From assembly GCA_000750105.3 (NCBI GenBank), contig JPHH03000062.1, positions 62,001 to 126,000 of the forward strand: a stretch of 64,000 bases of DNA, written 5' to 3'. Numbering within the stretch: position 1 is the first letter of the stretch; each line of letters begins with the position of its first letter. Below are positions 23,001-33,213 of this stretch, one piece after another. The notes under the pieces were generated by a model, which made no database searches, was not told the DNA's origin, and was given only the letters and a program-made list of their open reading frames with translations. This stretch comes from Tolypocladium sp. Sup5 PDA-1 (Eukaryota > Ascomycota > Sordariomycetes > Hypocreales > Ophiocordycipitaceae). The translations under genes were made by a program, and so were the position numbers.

Positions 23001-25436
23001 CTTGGACCATAGCTTCCCTTCCCGGCTCGGAGGTCGGGAAAACGGCTCCTTCGTGGACTCCTGGTATGAATCTGTCAATGACGCCCCAGGACTCGCGCCC
23101 TCGTTCTCAGCCTCCGACTCCTCGAGGCTCGCCAACCCCGGTCTCACCTGGCTCCGTATCATCGCCATAATTTGCGCAGCTTGGTCGACGAAGTCCTGCG
23201 TCCTGATTGACGGCTTCCTTTCGGTTTCGCTAGCATCATCGCTGTGAGGGATCGTGTTCTCATGCTGGAGTGCCTGGATGATCGAAGGCATTGGCTTTTC
23301 ACGTTGCGACAGACTTGAGCTTCTTGTCGAGTTGCGTGGCCAAAGGATGGAGCGCATGGCCAGGACACCGGGGTCCGCCAGGTCGAATTCGCCAGGCCGA
23401 GCATCCTTGCGCTTCTTGCCCATCGCAGACTGCATTTGCTGATGAGCAGAGTCCACCGCGGCCAATTGATCCTCGCGTCCAAAGGCAACATCTGATCGAT
23501 GGAGTGTTCGTCGGCGCTTTGGCGTTGGGTCCTTTGAGGGCGATGTTCTCGGTCGCTTTCCCTCGGACTCAGCGTCGCGCTTCGGCGTCCCAGCCGACGC
23601 TGGCGCTCCCTTTGGCAGGGCGATAGACTGGTACTTGTCGCCCGACGTAGACGAACCTCCGGCGAGCCTGGTGCCTGGTGTGAGGCTCTGGTTCCGCCTT
23701 CTGCGAATAAGCAGCGCAGGCTCGTCATCCGGCGATGATTCGCGCGGAGGATGCAATGAGGGCAGGTTGGACAGAACAGGATTCGGCGCGACGTTCTCCT
23801 TGTCGCGAGTCTCCAAGTCCTCGTCGGACTCGTACGACAAGTCCCCGGTGAACTCGTATCCGTCCAAATCCCCGCCTCCAAACCGACTGAATGCGCTTGT
23901 GCCGTGAAATGCAGCCTCCTTGTCCGATTCTTGATGCAGCTGATGAAGCTCAGCCAGGCTGCTGGTATCCAACGACTCTCCTGAGGGGCAGCCAGAGGCC
24001 TCTTCAAACTGGCTGATACGTCGAAGCAGAGTCTGGTTCGTAAATGTGTCGTACGGGCCAAAGAGCTTCAAGGGACTACTCGCCGTGTGGCCGCCACCGC
24101 TTTCCCTGGCCTGTCGCTTTTCGGGACTCGGAAACGGCGCACGAGGCAAGGACGGGCTGTATGAGATGCGAAACGTTGGAAGCGGGTTGGTCCCCTGCGC
24201 CCGAATCGAGGGAAACTGCTTCGGGGTGCTGGCTTGCAAGGACGCATCGGGCAGCATGTCCGATGTGTCCACCCCAATCTCTGAACTGAGTCCGCGGTGG
24301 TAAAAGGATCCATCTCCCGACCTTCCACCTCGCTGCACGTTTACAAAAGCTCCATTGCCCATGTAGTCCTCGGTCGTTTCGACATGGGCTGGGCTTGACT
24401 GGTCACCACTGAAGCCTGCCTGCAGGTCTGCTTGCGAGTCCAGAAGCATCTGGTCGATACGCAAACGCTCCAGCTTCTGCCACAGCTGCTCAACGGGAAC
24501 CTCAATTGGCGCGAAGTCGACTCCTCCATCTCCATCGCAGTGCTTGCCAATCATAATCGGGCTGAAATCTTCGTTCCGAGTGTCGCTCTGGCCACTCGTT
24601 TTCCTCGACATGTCTGCTGCTTCATGCGGCGCAGTCAGACAGCTCTCGTCGCGGTAAATGTCGTCGTCGCGACGCCGTTCAGGGGTCATGCCAGGCCCTA
24701 GTCGCGAGTCAAGGATATCCGACGACATCGATTCATCGTCCACGTTCAGCTTGTATTTGACTTCACGCTGCGGTCGCCTCGGGCTCGGGCTAGGCGTAAC
24801 ATCCGAATGGCCGTCAGGCTCGTCGTCGTCGTCGGCATCTATATAGCGCTCTAGGTCTGCGTCCATGGCTTGGTGCGCGTATTGCGGGGGGCTCGAGGGA
24901 AGCGTGGTTTCGGCGTGTTCGATGGATTCGTCGTTCTGCGAGGGCGGTTTAAACATGTCCTGCAGACCAGCAGCGGCAGAGCAGAAGAGGTCCCGTTGCT
25001 CTCCATACTGGATCTTTCCGTGCACCAAGCGTCGCTTCCACTCGGGCGTCTCAGTCTTCCGCCTGCTGGATGATGTGTGGCGCTGGATGCTGTTGTGAAC
25101 GACTGATCCGTCCGTCGCAGTTGAGACGGACCGGGTGTGGCTCTCGGCTCTGAGAGCTTTGATCTCCTGCGCTAGCTTGGAAGGTAGCCGCCGGCTCGAG
25201 ATGTTGATGTCGTTCGCGCTCCGCTCGCTCAATATTATTGGGCTCGTGTCGCGAGTTGATGATAGGGACAGCTTCCTATTCGGAGTCCTGCGCGGTATCC
25301 GACTTGAGCGTTCTCGCGATTGCACGGCTTCGAGCTCGTCAGCGTCTTTCAGAGGGGGAAGCTTGTCCGCGGACGTGTCGCTTCCTGGTTGTGAGACCCA
25401 GTCCTCCGACAGGGAATCCAACCAAGCGTGATCCAT
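20031..25436 (-). CDS. cdc11: Cdc11/Nud1-like septation-network scaffold with leucine-rich repeats
   Basis: Spindle-pole-body scaffold of the septation initiation/mitotic exit network (S. pombe Cdc11, budding yeast Nud1, A. nidulans SepM), which recruits the network kinases at the end of mitosis. Intronless, 1801 residues from the ATG at 25436 (MDHAWLDSLSEDW); the open frame extends ten codons further to a TTG, which is not used. Residues 1 to about 1300 are Ser/Asp/Pro-rich and disordered, with a conserved block near residue 140 (TPEWKRRLVHGKIQYGEQRD) and many SP/TP sites expected for kinase control. About residues 1310-1725 hold leucine-rich repeats (for example LDASKNKLGHLDG, LDLDGNSISSIQNL), capped by LRKLDGLPV. 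A coiled, Ala/Glu-rich tail follows. It is divergent with the SPW-motif gene. The symbol is by ortholog type only. Confidence 0.9.
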   Translation of the reverse strand: MDHAWLDSLSEDWVSQPGSDTSADKLPPLKDADELEAVQSRERSSRIPRRTPNRKLSLSSTRDTSPIILSERSANDINISSRRLPSKLAQEIKALRAESHTRSVSTATDGSVVHNSIQRHTSSSRRKTETPEWKRRLVHGKIQYGEQRDLFCSAAAGLQDMFKPPSQNDESIEHAETTLPSSPPQYAHQAMDADLERYIDADDDDEPDGHSDVTPSPSPRRPQREVKYKLNVDDESMSSDILDSRLGPGMTPERRRDDDIYRDESCLTAPHEAADMSRKTSGQSDTRNEDFSPIMIGKHCDGDGGVDFAPIEVPVEQLWQKLERLRIDQMLLDSQADLQAGFSGDQSSPAHVETTEDYMGNGAFVNVQRGGRSGDGSFYHRGLSSEIGVDTSDMLPDASLQASTPKQFPSIRAQGTNPLPTFRISYSPSLPRAPFPSPEKRQARESGGGHTASSPLKLFGPYDTFTNQTLLRRISQFEEASGCPSGESLDTSSLAELHQLHQESDKEAAFHGTSAFSRFGGGDLDGYEFTGDLSYESDEDLETRDKENVAPNPVLSNLPSLHPPRESSPDDEPALLIRRRRNQSLTPGTRLAGGSSTSGDKYQSIALPKGAPASAGTPKRDAESEGKRPRTSPSKDPTPKRRRTLHRSDVAFGREDQLAAVDSAHQQMQSAMGKKRKDARPGEFDLADPGVLAMRSILWPRNSTRSSSLSQREKPMPSIIQALQHENTIPHSDDASETERKPSIRTQDFVDQAAQIMAMIRSQVRPGLASLEESEAENEGASPGASLTDSYQESTKEPFSRPPSREGKLWSKIPQRQEDPELISRLKKYQERSDTGDVISSSLRSMGLANDAPLTTQALEGRIDDSGHAQGDGPVLIYDNIISDLPNVRISSTQVPNDELLSPSKDFRTTSSCRSTSRDFPTTSSRGSESRRTIMPQSVSHLIPDRVGSMYLDKQNNIWVKKKEPESASPSDAPSSEDTEDDPFASIPDLSVDVTRELQHLRLATALKEAAAADAELQSSPRSASDTQSRQSSRGYYTLSPREKRGPHMATLAREELDKLDDRATTGLATSQEDVYRDISVQGSKGSDPRSTTTRRNLTISFSSPIASIIHDVLAEDLNDLEDDPEEDSEPYVGIFKSSMKHGPEGPARGVVYGPSRPPSARGPGFVPRPVSRIDEQDEDSTVEIHPDDNRQVSIIGENSMVSHRTPDARHASLSFIINHTTGHGPLSFQPDESAMIGRNVGKLSLSPLSEFTLDNSDQSFGFEVSYLVGHRHIATGDGSKRVMSVTIRELVDKLSEVEPYEPFWEDITELDLQDKRLTSLHMLDEFCNKVVTLDASKNKLGHLDGVPSTVRQLKASQNMLTELTSWDHLMNLQYVDISGNEVKSLSALKNLVHLRSIRADDNQLTSLDGLDCHDGLLSLRARNNLIEEVDFSTVSLERLTELDLDGNSISSIQNLQLLPVLSRLRLQRNRLGQFTLEASMKTLRQLDVSDNDLTTLDLSNMPNIHSVHADRNRIYELSGFERARRLDSLSLREQHGDFPLDLSFLSSAYEIRKLFLSGNYLGRFESVVDFLNLQLLDLANCGLQNLPEKMGQLMPNLRTLNVNFNAIADLSPLRFIPRLKKLLAAGNRLADSTVVTQLLTEFSHLTQLDVRDNPVTLGFYAPVQVLVPTDRSGYADPFMLPDADVERDVLFASRLDEATRLRRRLHQIVLVASCRRLRKLDGLPVRRREVLAKDDLLDMLVSEGLVPELEETLVAQPDQSRNEETLAAVATAAAQLEAEAEAVRQETLRSGRWSPEDSFA

Positions 25437-26260
25437 GCAAGCGACAGTCCGGATCGCAGGAGACAAGTTTGCTCAGGTCCACTGCGCCGCCATGAATACA
25501 GCAGAAGTTGGCGCGATTCTCGTGCTCGGCGGGGTTGCGATCCGTCTCCCTGATGATGGTATTCGACGTGTTTTCGGCTCCGCGCGATGGCAACGATGGG
25601 GGACACAATTGCCGACGGAGTGCTTGACCTGACACGTTGAAAACATGCAATATGATGGTAAATGGGGAAATACAAACAAGAAGTTGGAGTGTCAAGTCTC
25701 AAGGAGATAAGATGTGCCTATCGGTGACGCGACGGCGTGGGTGCGCGTGGCCCAGACAGGAATAAACACAAACAAAGTGGGCTCTTGATTGGATACTCCC
25801 GGTTGCTGTGCCAACCACGCGGCCCTCCTTGGAGTCACGTGGCTGCAGATGTCCTTGCCAGCGAATTCACCTTCAGTCACGCTGAAAGATCTCCGAAAAT
25901 GCTGCTAAGGATCTTCATTGAAGCTCTTATAAGTCATAGTCACGAAGTATCATTGAGGATACCTATACAGAAACCGTAGGAGTGACAGACTGGGCCATGA
26001 TCCGTGCAGGCGGGTGCCAGCCATCAATTTACGCGACATCACGTGCACCCGCGAGGCGCGTCTCGCGAGGCCCCTCCGTGAAATTCGAGCCTCAGAGGCA
26101 ACCAATCTCCACAAACACGCCCAGACCGCCGACGTTGCCAGGTGCCAGACCTTGTGGGGGAGCTGCACACCTGGAATCAGGGTGCCAATGGCTGTCTCCT
26201 ACTAACTGCGACCTCAACCATCGAATGCTCGACAGCCTTTTGCATCACCACCAAACCGAA
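25437..26260. promoter_or_regulatory. Bidirectional promoter region
   Basis: About 820 bases between two divergent long genes (Cdc11/Nud1-like, minus; SPW-motif protein, plus). No separate gene is seen. A plus-strand frame stays open from 25982 into the downstream gene, but its first codon is GTG and the segment before 26225 reads like a leader rather than protein. Confidence 0.5.
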
Positions 26261-29200
26261 ATGACCGTCCCAGGCTCGACGCCCGCCGAGCTGGCCCGGG
26301 ATTGGGGAGAAGACGTCATCTATTCCGAAGCCGCATGCCACGTCGACGATGTCTACTATGAAGGATCAGAGGACGAGAAGTATCCCGACTCGGCTGCTCG
26401 AAAGCTCCGAATTGAGGCGGCCGGGCGACGCTATCTGGAGGGCCATGTCCCCTTCTTGCTTTCAGCCAGCCTACGTGGTCTATTCGACAAAGAGTTCGGC
26501 TGGGTCAATCCCTGGAGAAGCAAAGAACGTGCTACGACCCCGAAGCCTGCCTCGCCGATTCCAGCCTCGAAGGGGGCACCGCCTCCGATAAATGAACCGA
26601 TCGCCCAAGCCCAGCGAGGGTTGGTAAGCGACAGCCTCGAGTGCCATCTGCCGAGCCCGGAGAGCCTTAAGCAGGCGACGGCCACCGAGCCACATCCATA
26701 TCTCGAGGAAGACGAACTAGCATTTGTACAGAGCTGGCAGAAGAGCATCAATGTGCCGTCACTTTCACAAGACTCCTTCTGGGCATCCACCAAGGTGCAA
26801 CTCACCGCATCTGCGAAGAAGCGAAGAGCGAGGGAATCCGAATGGTTGAAGAAGGTGGCAAATAAAAAGAGGAAAACGGACTCCAGCGACCCGAGTTTCC
26901 GCAAGTCGCCTCTTGTGCAGAGGAATCCCAATCCGCGTGTCTCGCCCATCGGCAAGCCACACGGCGGCAATTTGGGTACCTCCGTTCATGCATCGCCCAA
27001 GAGACATCCAGGCCGTTCATTTGAATCCTCACAACGGTCCAAATCGACAGTGCGGTGGCACGGTATCAAGGATGACGAAGACGATCAAAGCGAGCAAGAC
27101 GAGCTCATGACTTCAACGCCAGACGCCTCTTTTGGTAGCGCTCGCGGACCGCTCGCCTCAACTCCAAAGCGAATATCTCCCCGGCGAGATATGTGGAAGT
27201 CTGCTGTCTTGCATACTGTCGGCTCTGAGGACGAGCTCAGTCAGAATGGGGCTGCCGCAGCGACGCTGTCGTCCCCGGTTTCACAGCGACGTCAAGGCCA
27301 GCCTACCTGCACCCTGAACCCCAATGCGGCCAAGCAAGACCCAAACGCATCTGTCGGGACCCAAACGTTACCACCAAGCGTGAAGCAGTGGAAGAAGAGC
27401 AGCGAAGTGCAGCGTGTGATCGACCTGGCGGACACAGACGAACAACACAATGAAGCGGTGCAGAATGGAGCCCGTCCGACGGCTACCGCCGACTTTGAGA
27501 CTCAGCAAGATCAAAGTTTCTGCTTCAAAATGCGCCATACATCTGATACGGATCCTGAAAAGGGAACAGCCAGCGAAATGTTGCCCGAAGAGTCCGACCA
27601 GCAGGAAGAAATATTTTTGCCAATGGTCGCAGGGCCGCCCAGCCCCCCCTCAGCACCGTCACCCAGCCCTCACGTCGTCGGCAACCCTGACATCGTCGGC
27701 AGCCCCCACGTCGTCGACAGCACGACGATGCAAGACGCGAGAGATGACGACGTCGACGCTCACAGTATTATTGAGGAAGCCGAGCAGAACGATACCATGG
27801 ACAAGCAGGACTTGCATTTCATGGTGCAGCAGTCAGCCAATGATCATGAGATCCTGGCGCGGCTAACCTGCGATCACAATGTGGGTAGTCAGGACTCGAC
27901 AAGCAGCAATGTATTCAAAACAACGGACCAGCGGGCGAACTCTCCCTTACCGCCTGTGCAGCTTGTTCAGGAGAATTCTCTCACAATTGCGGAGCCTGAG
28001 ACAGGCATGGATGCCTCGTCAACCTCGCCAATGGACGTATCTCGAGACCCGGATCACGCATGCCTAGATTCAGCCCTTGGAAACGACTGTCAACGCGGCG
28101 TCGGCCATGCTGCAGCACATGAGGATGCAGTCCCGGCGCCCGAGGTTGGGCATATAGTGCCAGCTGGCGCAGAGGCGGAACTCCGGCAAGATCATCACGC
28201 CAATTGCTCTTCTGGTCCCGCGGTACCGGGCAACGATTCTGTTACTGCCCAGACGGTAGAAACCGCTGAACCCATCGCAACCCCAGGAAACTTGGACCGG
28301 TGTGTACGTCCTGTTGACAACGACGACGTGCCCATGGAAGAGTCCGCGGATAAGGATCCAAACGAATTTTCGTTCAAGAACATTTTGCATCGCTTGGTTC
28401 CATCGAGTCCTTGGACGAGGCTATCGCAGTTGACTACGCGCTCCGCATCGTCGCCAGCTCCTGCTACCAAAGTTGAAGGCGCGGCTGACGAAGACCTAAT
28501 CGACACCTGCTGCGATTACGAGGCTCGGGATGACACAAATGAACCGGGCTCTGCATTGTCTTGTTCACAGCAGTCGCTCGTACAGGAGCAGAATGACTCC
28601 ACTACTGCTGGAGCTATGGGAGGCGTCCATTGGTCTAAGCCGAGCTTGGAAGCTGACCTTGCGGCAGCGGTCACCGAGCCGGGGCAGGACGGCACCCCGG
28701 ATGAGATCGTGTTTGAAGATGCCATGGAGGCAAGTCAGACGGCCCGCTTGCAAGAGGCATCTAACAACATCCGCATCACGGGATCACAGCAAAGCCCCTG
28801 GACGAAAACACAGCTGTCACAGCAAGTGGTTCTGCCAGCTAGCAATGCACCTACTGCAACCATCCAAGTCTCCCCATCCAAAGACGCACGAGCTGGCGAT
28901 GAATCTCAGCGCGCGATACCGATACCACCTGAAGCTCAGAGCCCGTGGTCAGGTGGGGCTCGCATTGTCGTGGATGCCAGACCCGAATCGGCAATGGCTC
29001 CTGATGAGGCTGGTTGCAGTATTGAAGAGGATGGCCACTCTCAGGACAGTCAAGCGTCACAGGCCGAGCCACGGCCATCGACGCCGGAGCCACAGTTTGC
29101 CGTCAAGTCATTCGCCTCATTCATGTCACCTTTGCCTGAACGTAGTCGTCGACAGACTGGCCGCACGCGATCGCAAGGGAATGGAGGCAGTCTTCCCTCG

Positions 29201-29761
29201 GCAATCAAGGGCCCGTGGAGTGACTCACGGACCGACCGACGAGTTTCCTGGGCGTTGATACCACCAGATCAGGACGACGACACCCAGGTTGAGAACTTGG
29301 AACATCGGGAATCAAGAACACCGATTTCGCGGAGCATGAGCCGCCAGGGCTCTCCACCACCAGCAACACCAATCGGTCAGCTACCGACATCTGAAGACGC
29401 CAAGTTCAGCAAACACTTTGCCGCCGTTGCTAGCCGCACCGATGGCCTCCGCCAGAAGCTCATCCCAACCGCCTCACAGCAGGTTGCACAAAGCCCTGGC
29501 TTGCACGGTATGGCTGAGACGTTCCTGGCAGCCGATGTGGCAGTCACCGACACTGGGGCAGCAGACAATGGTGAGCAAGTCGCGCAGGTAGATACGGCGG
29601 GACCCGAGTCCCAGGAACCGATGGATGTGGTGGAGGATATGTTTCGCGAGATGGGCGACTTCTTGCAGGTATGGAATGTCGACGCAGAGTTGAACCAGGC
29701 GCGAAAGGCGACCAACCCCGGGGCGCAGCAAGTTGGCATCGCGAGCCAAAGCCCTTGGTAA
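26261..29761 (+). CDS. Long disordered protein with repeated S-P-W motifs, function unknown
   Basis: Intronless frame of 1166 residues from ATG 26261; ATGs at 26225 (12 residues longer) and 25997 are alternatives. The N-terminus is the most ordered part: WGEDVIYSEAACHVDDVYYEG, then a basic helix and LSASLRGLFDKEFGWVNPWR. A lysine-rich stretch (KKVANKKRKTD) about 200 residues in could be a nuclear signal. The rest is acidic, Ser/Pro/Gln-rich and low-complexity. Short Trp motifs recur: VNPWR, SSPWTRLSQ, QSPWTKTQLSQ, QSPWSGG, KGPWSD, and the protein ends exactly in SQSPW. Similar fungal proteins are sometimes auto-annotated as protamine-like; no domain is recognised. Divergent with the septation scaffold, which may hint at shared expression but proves nothing. 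Confidence 0.8.
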   Translation: MTVPGSTPAELARDWGEDVIYSEAACHVDDVYYEGSEDEKYPDSAARKLRIEAAGRRYLEGHVPFLLSASLRGLFDKEFGWVNPWRSKERATTPKPASPIPASKGAPPPINEPIAQAQRGLVSDSLECHLPSPESLKQATATEPHPYLEEDELAFVQSWQKSINVPSLSQDSFWASTKVQLTASAKKRRARESEWLKKVANKKRKTDSSDPSFRKSPLVQRNPNPRVSPIGKPHGGNLGTSVHASPKRHPGRSFESSQRSKSTVRWHGIKDDEDDQSEQDELMTSTPDASFGSARGPLASTPKRISPRRDMWKSAVLHTVGSEDELSQNGAAAATLSSPVSQRRQGQPTCTLNPNAAKQDPNASVGTQTLPPSVKQWKKSSEVQRVIDLADTDEQHNEAVQNGARPTATADFETQQDQSFCFKMRHTSDTDPEKGTASEMLPEESDQQEEIFLPMVAGPPSPPSAPSPSPHVVGNPDIVGSPHVVDSTTMQDARDDDVDAHSIIEEAEQNDTMDKQDLHFMVQQSANDHEILARLTCDHNVGSQDSTSSNVFKTTDQRANSPLPPVQLVQENSLTIAEPETGMDASSTSPMDVSRDPDHACLDSALGNDCQRGVGHAAAHEDAVPAPEVGHIVPAGAEAELRQDHHANCSSGPAVPGNDSVTAQTVETAEPIATPGNLDRCVRPVDNDDVPMEESADKDPNEFSFKNILHRLVPSSPWTRLSQLTTRSASSPAPATKVEGAADEDLIDTCCDYEARDDTNEPGSALSCSQQSLVQEQNDSTTAGAMGGVHWSKPSLEADLAAAVTEPGQDGTPDEIVFEDAMEASQTARLQEASNNIRITGSQQSPWTKTQLSQQVVLPASNAPTATIQVSPSKDARAGDESQRAIPIPPEAQSPWSGGARIVVDARPESAMAPDEAGCSIEEDGHSQDSQASQAEPRPSTPEPQFAVKSFASFMSPLPERSRRQTGRTRSQGNGGSLPSAIKGPWSDSRTDRRVSWALIPPDQDDDTQVENLEHRESRTPISRSMSRQGSPPPATPIGQLPTSEDAKFSKHFAAVASRTDGLRQKLIPTASQQVAQSPGLHGMAETFLAADVAVTDTGAADNGEQVAQVDTAGPESQEPMDVVEDMFREMGDFLQVWNVDAELNQARKATNPGAQQVGIASQSPW

Positions 29762-30590
29762 GGAGTGTAGGAGCGCAGTGACAACATTATTATTGGGAGG
29801 CCCTAGAGGCGGTGCCCATGTGGCGTTCAGCGTTGGAGCATTTTTGCTACGAGTTTTATACATAGAGCGTGGCTGTTTTGCTGTTGGGAGTAGAGCTGTC
29901 GGACAGATGGAGAGTATGAGGACAATACCACGTGAGGAACAGAGAGGGACATTATAACACAGATAGTGTATAGCAATCAACTATAGGTCTTGCAGGCTGA
30001 TTCCCACGGTAATGTTTGGTAGTTTACCACAGCGGCCATGTCGTGGGCGTGGTGTGTATTTCTTGGTTGCGTTGCCCGATCTGATGCCTGGGACCCATCG
30101 CTGAGGCCAACGAGGCTGGGTCCATCTAATTCACCCGTGTTGCAGGACTAAGACTGGACGATTTGATGAAAACTCTATTGGAGATTTTGTGGTCTGACAA
30201 GTGTAACAGTGTCTGATATGCTATTGGCCAACCTCACGGCTCCGGCTTCAAGCTGTGTTGCATTGACGCGCTACCATGTCTCGGCCACTTCCTCTTGGGG
30301 CAGTTATTGACGTACAGCCACAAGATCCTTGCCCTACTCGGCCACCATCGCAGAGACAGAGAGCCAGCGGCGCCTATAAATACGGCGTAGCTGCGCCGTG
30401 AGGTTGCACGGATGATGACACGGCGCGGATCATCAGCGAGGGGGCTGTGGGCGTCGGAATCGGGATTGGTAACTTATATTATGACCTGCTCGCTCGTCTC
30501 GGCTGGTTCAGCCTGCTGCAGATCAATTGACGACCACCAGGTTCCATACCCATCATGGAGACGGCTACATGCCCAGATACACACGCATAG
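29762..30590. other. Intergenic region, no gene seen
   Basis: Holds the 3' flank of the SPW gene and the promoter of the membrane protein. A TATAAATA-like box lies near 30375-30382. A small frame with an in-frame ATG at 30412 lacks support. Confidence 0.4.
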
Positions 30591-31782
30591 ATGGCTTCAC
30601 CAACACAGCCTCGCACCTCGGGATCGACCACCGCGACCCGACTCCGACAGGTCATCGCGCCGCTGACGACGACCTTCCACGCCACGCCGCTCTGCAGCGC
30701 CTGCACATTCGTCGGCGCGGCGACGGACCCTGCGGCCGAGACGTACTCGGAGATGTGCGCCATGTACTATGTCGAGGGCGGGTGCCCGTCGCAGACGCCG
30801 CTCATGTGCCTCCCGCACGTCACCAACTACCAGGACATCGCCGGGCCGGGCTACTTTTACTCGCCGGGCCTGGCGTGTCCGTCGGGATGGTGGACGGCGG
30901 CCACAGTGACGTCCGGCCAAGGCGGCGGCAGTGCCATGTTTAATGGCGTAATGATGGATACGTTCTTGCCGGGCGAGACGGCTGCGATATGCTGCCCCAC
31001 GTGAGTGGCCCCCGAGCAGATTGAAGAAGCACCGGCCTCGCAACCAGCAGCACGCTGACTTGAGCCTTGATACGCTGTCTAGGGATCTCACTTACTATCC
31101 AGCCGATGCAACGATGGTGGCGGGGTCCTGTACCAAGGCTATCGTGACCAACCCGGCCACGTACGTGTCGTGCTCGGCGAGTACGAAGCTGGTGGAGATA
31201 ACGAGAACCAACCTCGGCCAATCTGTTACAATCAGCTACAAGCAAGCGAGCAAGATGAAGACGACGACTATGAACTTTACGAGCGTCGTTGCACAAGGGC
31301 CGACGATCCAGATCAACTACCGCGCACAGGACCTCACTTCCCTCTCCTCTAGCACGAGTGTGGCTAGCAGTCCCAGCGAAGCACCACTGGACGGGAAGAG
31401 TCCCAACACCGACGACACGTCTCCGAGTCCAAGTGGCGGTGCAATCGCGGGCATTGTGGTTGGAGCGGTTTGCTTCCTCGTTGGGTTGGGCCTCGTTGCA
31501 ATCTGGGCCTGGAGACGGCGGAGGCGTTCCAAGGCGGAGGCCGAGACGCAGCCTCCATCGGATGATGTTAATATCTACGACAAGCCAGAACTGGAGGCAA
31601 CAGTTAATCCCCACGCCGGCTTCGTGAAGCCGGAGCTGGAGGCCACGCCGAGGTTCGAACTGGACGCTTCCAGCAGCGATCGGCGGCATGAGCTCGACGG
31701 CGATGGCACCATGCGCAACGAGATTGACGGCAATAGCCGCAGCGAACTACCTGGCGATGGTGACGTTGCCCGGCGAGGCTGA
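30591..31782 (+). CDS. Single-pass membrane protein with Cys-rich outer domain
   Basis: Two exons, 30591-31000 and 31083-31782 (82-base intron, GTGAGT donor, GCTGAC branch), encode 369 residues. The N-terminal part has several Cys (for example PLCSACTFVG, SEMCAMYYVEGGCPS, AAICCPT), a pattern common in a large fungal family of TM proteins with a TTF...C...CCP ectodomain. A Ser/Thr/Pro-rich stalk follows, then one membrane helix (GGAIAGIVVGAVCFLVGLGL, about residues 240-262), a basic stop-transfer (RRRRRSK) and an acidic cytoplasmic tail with short repeats (KPELEAT, twice). No classical signal peptide is seen at the chosen ATG; an upstream exon cannot be excluded. Role unknown; a surface sensor is one possibility. 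Confidence 0.78.
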
Positions 31783-33213
31783 TATAGGGATGGAACGACC
31801 CGAAGCCATGGAGTGGTGACGATGGTGGTGAGTGGAAAAGAACATGAAGAATCCGCGCTGGATGTCTCCCTAGAACAGTACTTTGGGTAGTGAGCTCTAG
31901 CTGAGTCCACATTTCTTGTTGGATAACTATTGCCAACATAGAGGTATATGAGAAATTTACCTGCAGGAAAAACCATGTCACATGTGCGTCCTTCATTTCC
32001 GTCGAACGACCAGAAGCTAGGCGATGAGCAACTGGACGCCGTCGAACCTCGTCAACCGACCTTCGGGACCACCACGACCACCAACACACTAATATCCATG
32101 CCGCCAGCGCTTTCTCACAGTCAGGACGAGATCCGGGAGCCAGCTAATACCAACAGTCATTGTTGGGCTGAGCGAGCAGCGATAGGCGGCTAGCATCGAT
32201 GGGTGGCTCTCATCTACCGATGCTATTGTATGCTCAACTGCTTCGCCGTGCGCTCGTCTTGCCGATTCGTTAGTCCGGACCAAGTACATCGGGGAACAAA
32301 TTCATGTGACCAAATTATTCTGGTGAAACTCGCGGGTCTCAGGTTACTCAGACACGATTGGCCTACACGCCCTTATCTGATGCTGCCGGAGGCCCATTCA
32401 GAGGCCAACCTTGCCCCTGTTGGGTCGAGGAGGTACTCCCCAACACACGTACGAATACAGAATCAATATTGCACAAAGCCTACATCGCGCTCCGCTGCCC
32501 ATGTCACCTGCCCTTGGCCATATTCCTACCGGTTCCCCTCTTCCAAAGTCAGCCATGACTCGTCCGTAACTTGAGTCGATTTCCCTCGAATCAGCCTCGA
32601 CAGCGGGACGACCCGACCGGGAGCAAGCGCCGGCCGCGTTTCCCAGCCCAACAACCCTAGCAACTTTCACCAATAAGACGCGCAGCTGAAAGCTGCTGGC
32701 GACCACTCTGCAGCAGCTCAGCCGGCCAGCAGTACAGACCTGCGGTGACGAGAAACCGCTGCTATTCGCTGCGTTATTGCAAATTTAGAACTGGAACGGG
32801 CTTCAAACTGGGTCTCCCCCGGTTCCTGAACGTCGGGACAAGGCAGCCAATCTCGGCTGGCAGTCTTGGCATAGTGGTGTGCACGTTGGCTCAGCCTTCG
32901 TCTCAAGGCTACTTGCAAGACCGCCTCCTGCAGAGCTCCTGCAGACGAGGTTGGCAGGAGGGCGCCTCATTGCGCCTTGTTAGTGGGCGCAGAGCGCAGA
33001 TTTTGTGGCCGGCTGAGGCGATGCTTCTCTCGGTACAAGGCGCAGGGGAAGCTCATGCAAGTGGCCGACCAACATCGTCGAAGGTCTCTGCCATGGGATA
33101 ACCTATAAGTACCCTCTTGCCTCACCCAACTTCAATCCGGCGAACTGTCAGAATCTTCAAAATCATCATTTTTGTACTTGCCCTGCCTTTCCTGTCACAG
33201 ACTCAAAAGAAAA
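31783..33213. other. Intergenic region, no gene seen
   Basis: About 1.4 kb without a supported gene. A TATAAG-like element near 33103-33108 lies about 110 bases before the dynamin ATG. Short frames on both strands have no recognisable family. Confidence 0.4.

Noticed and set aside
20105..25400. Plus-strand and alternative frames across the scaffold gene
   Set aside because: All are shadows of the 1801-residue leucine-rich repeat protein.
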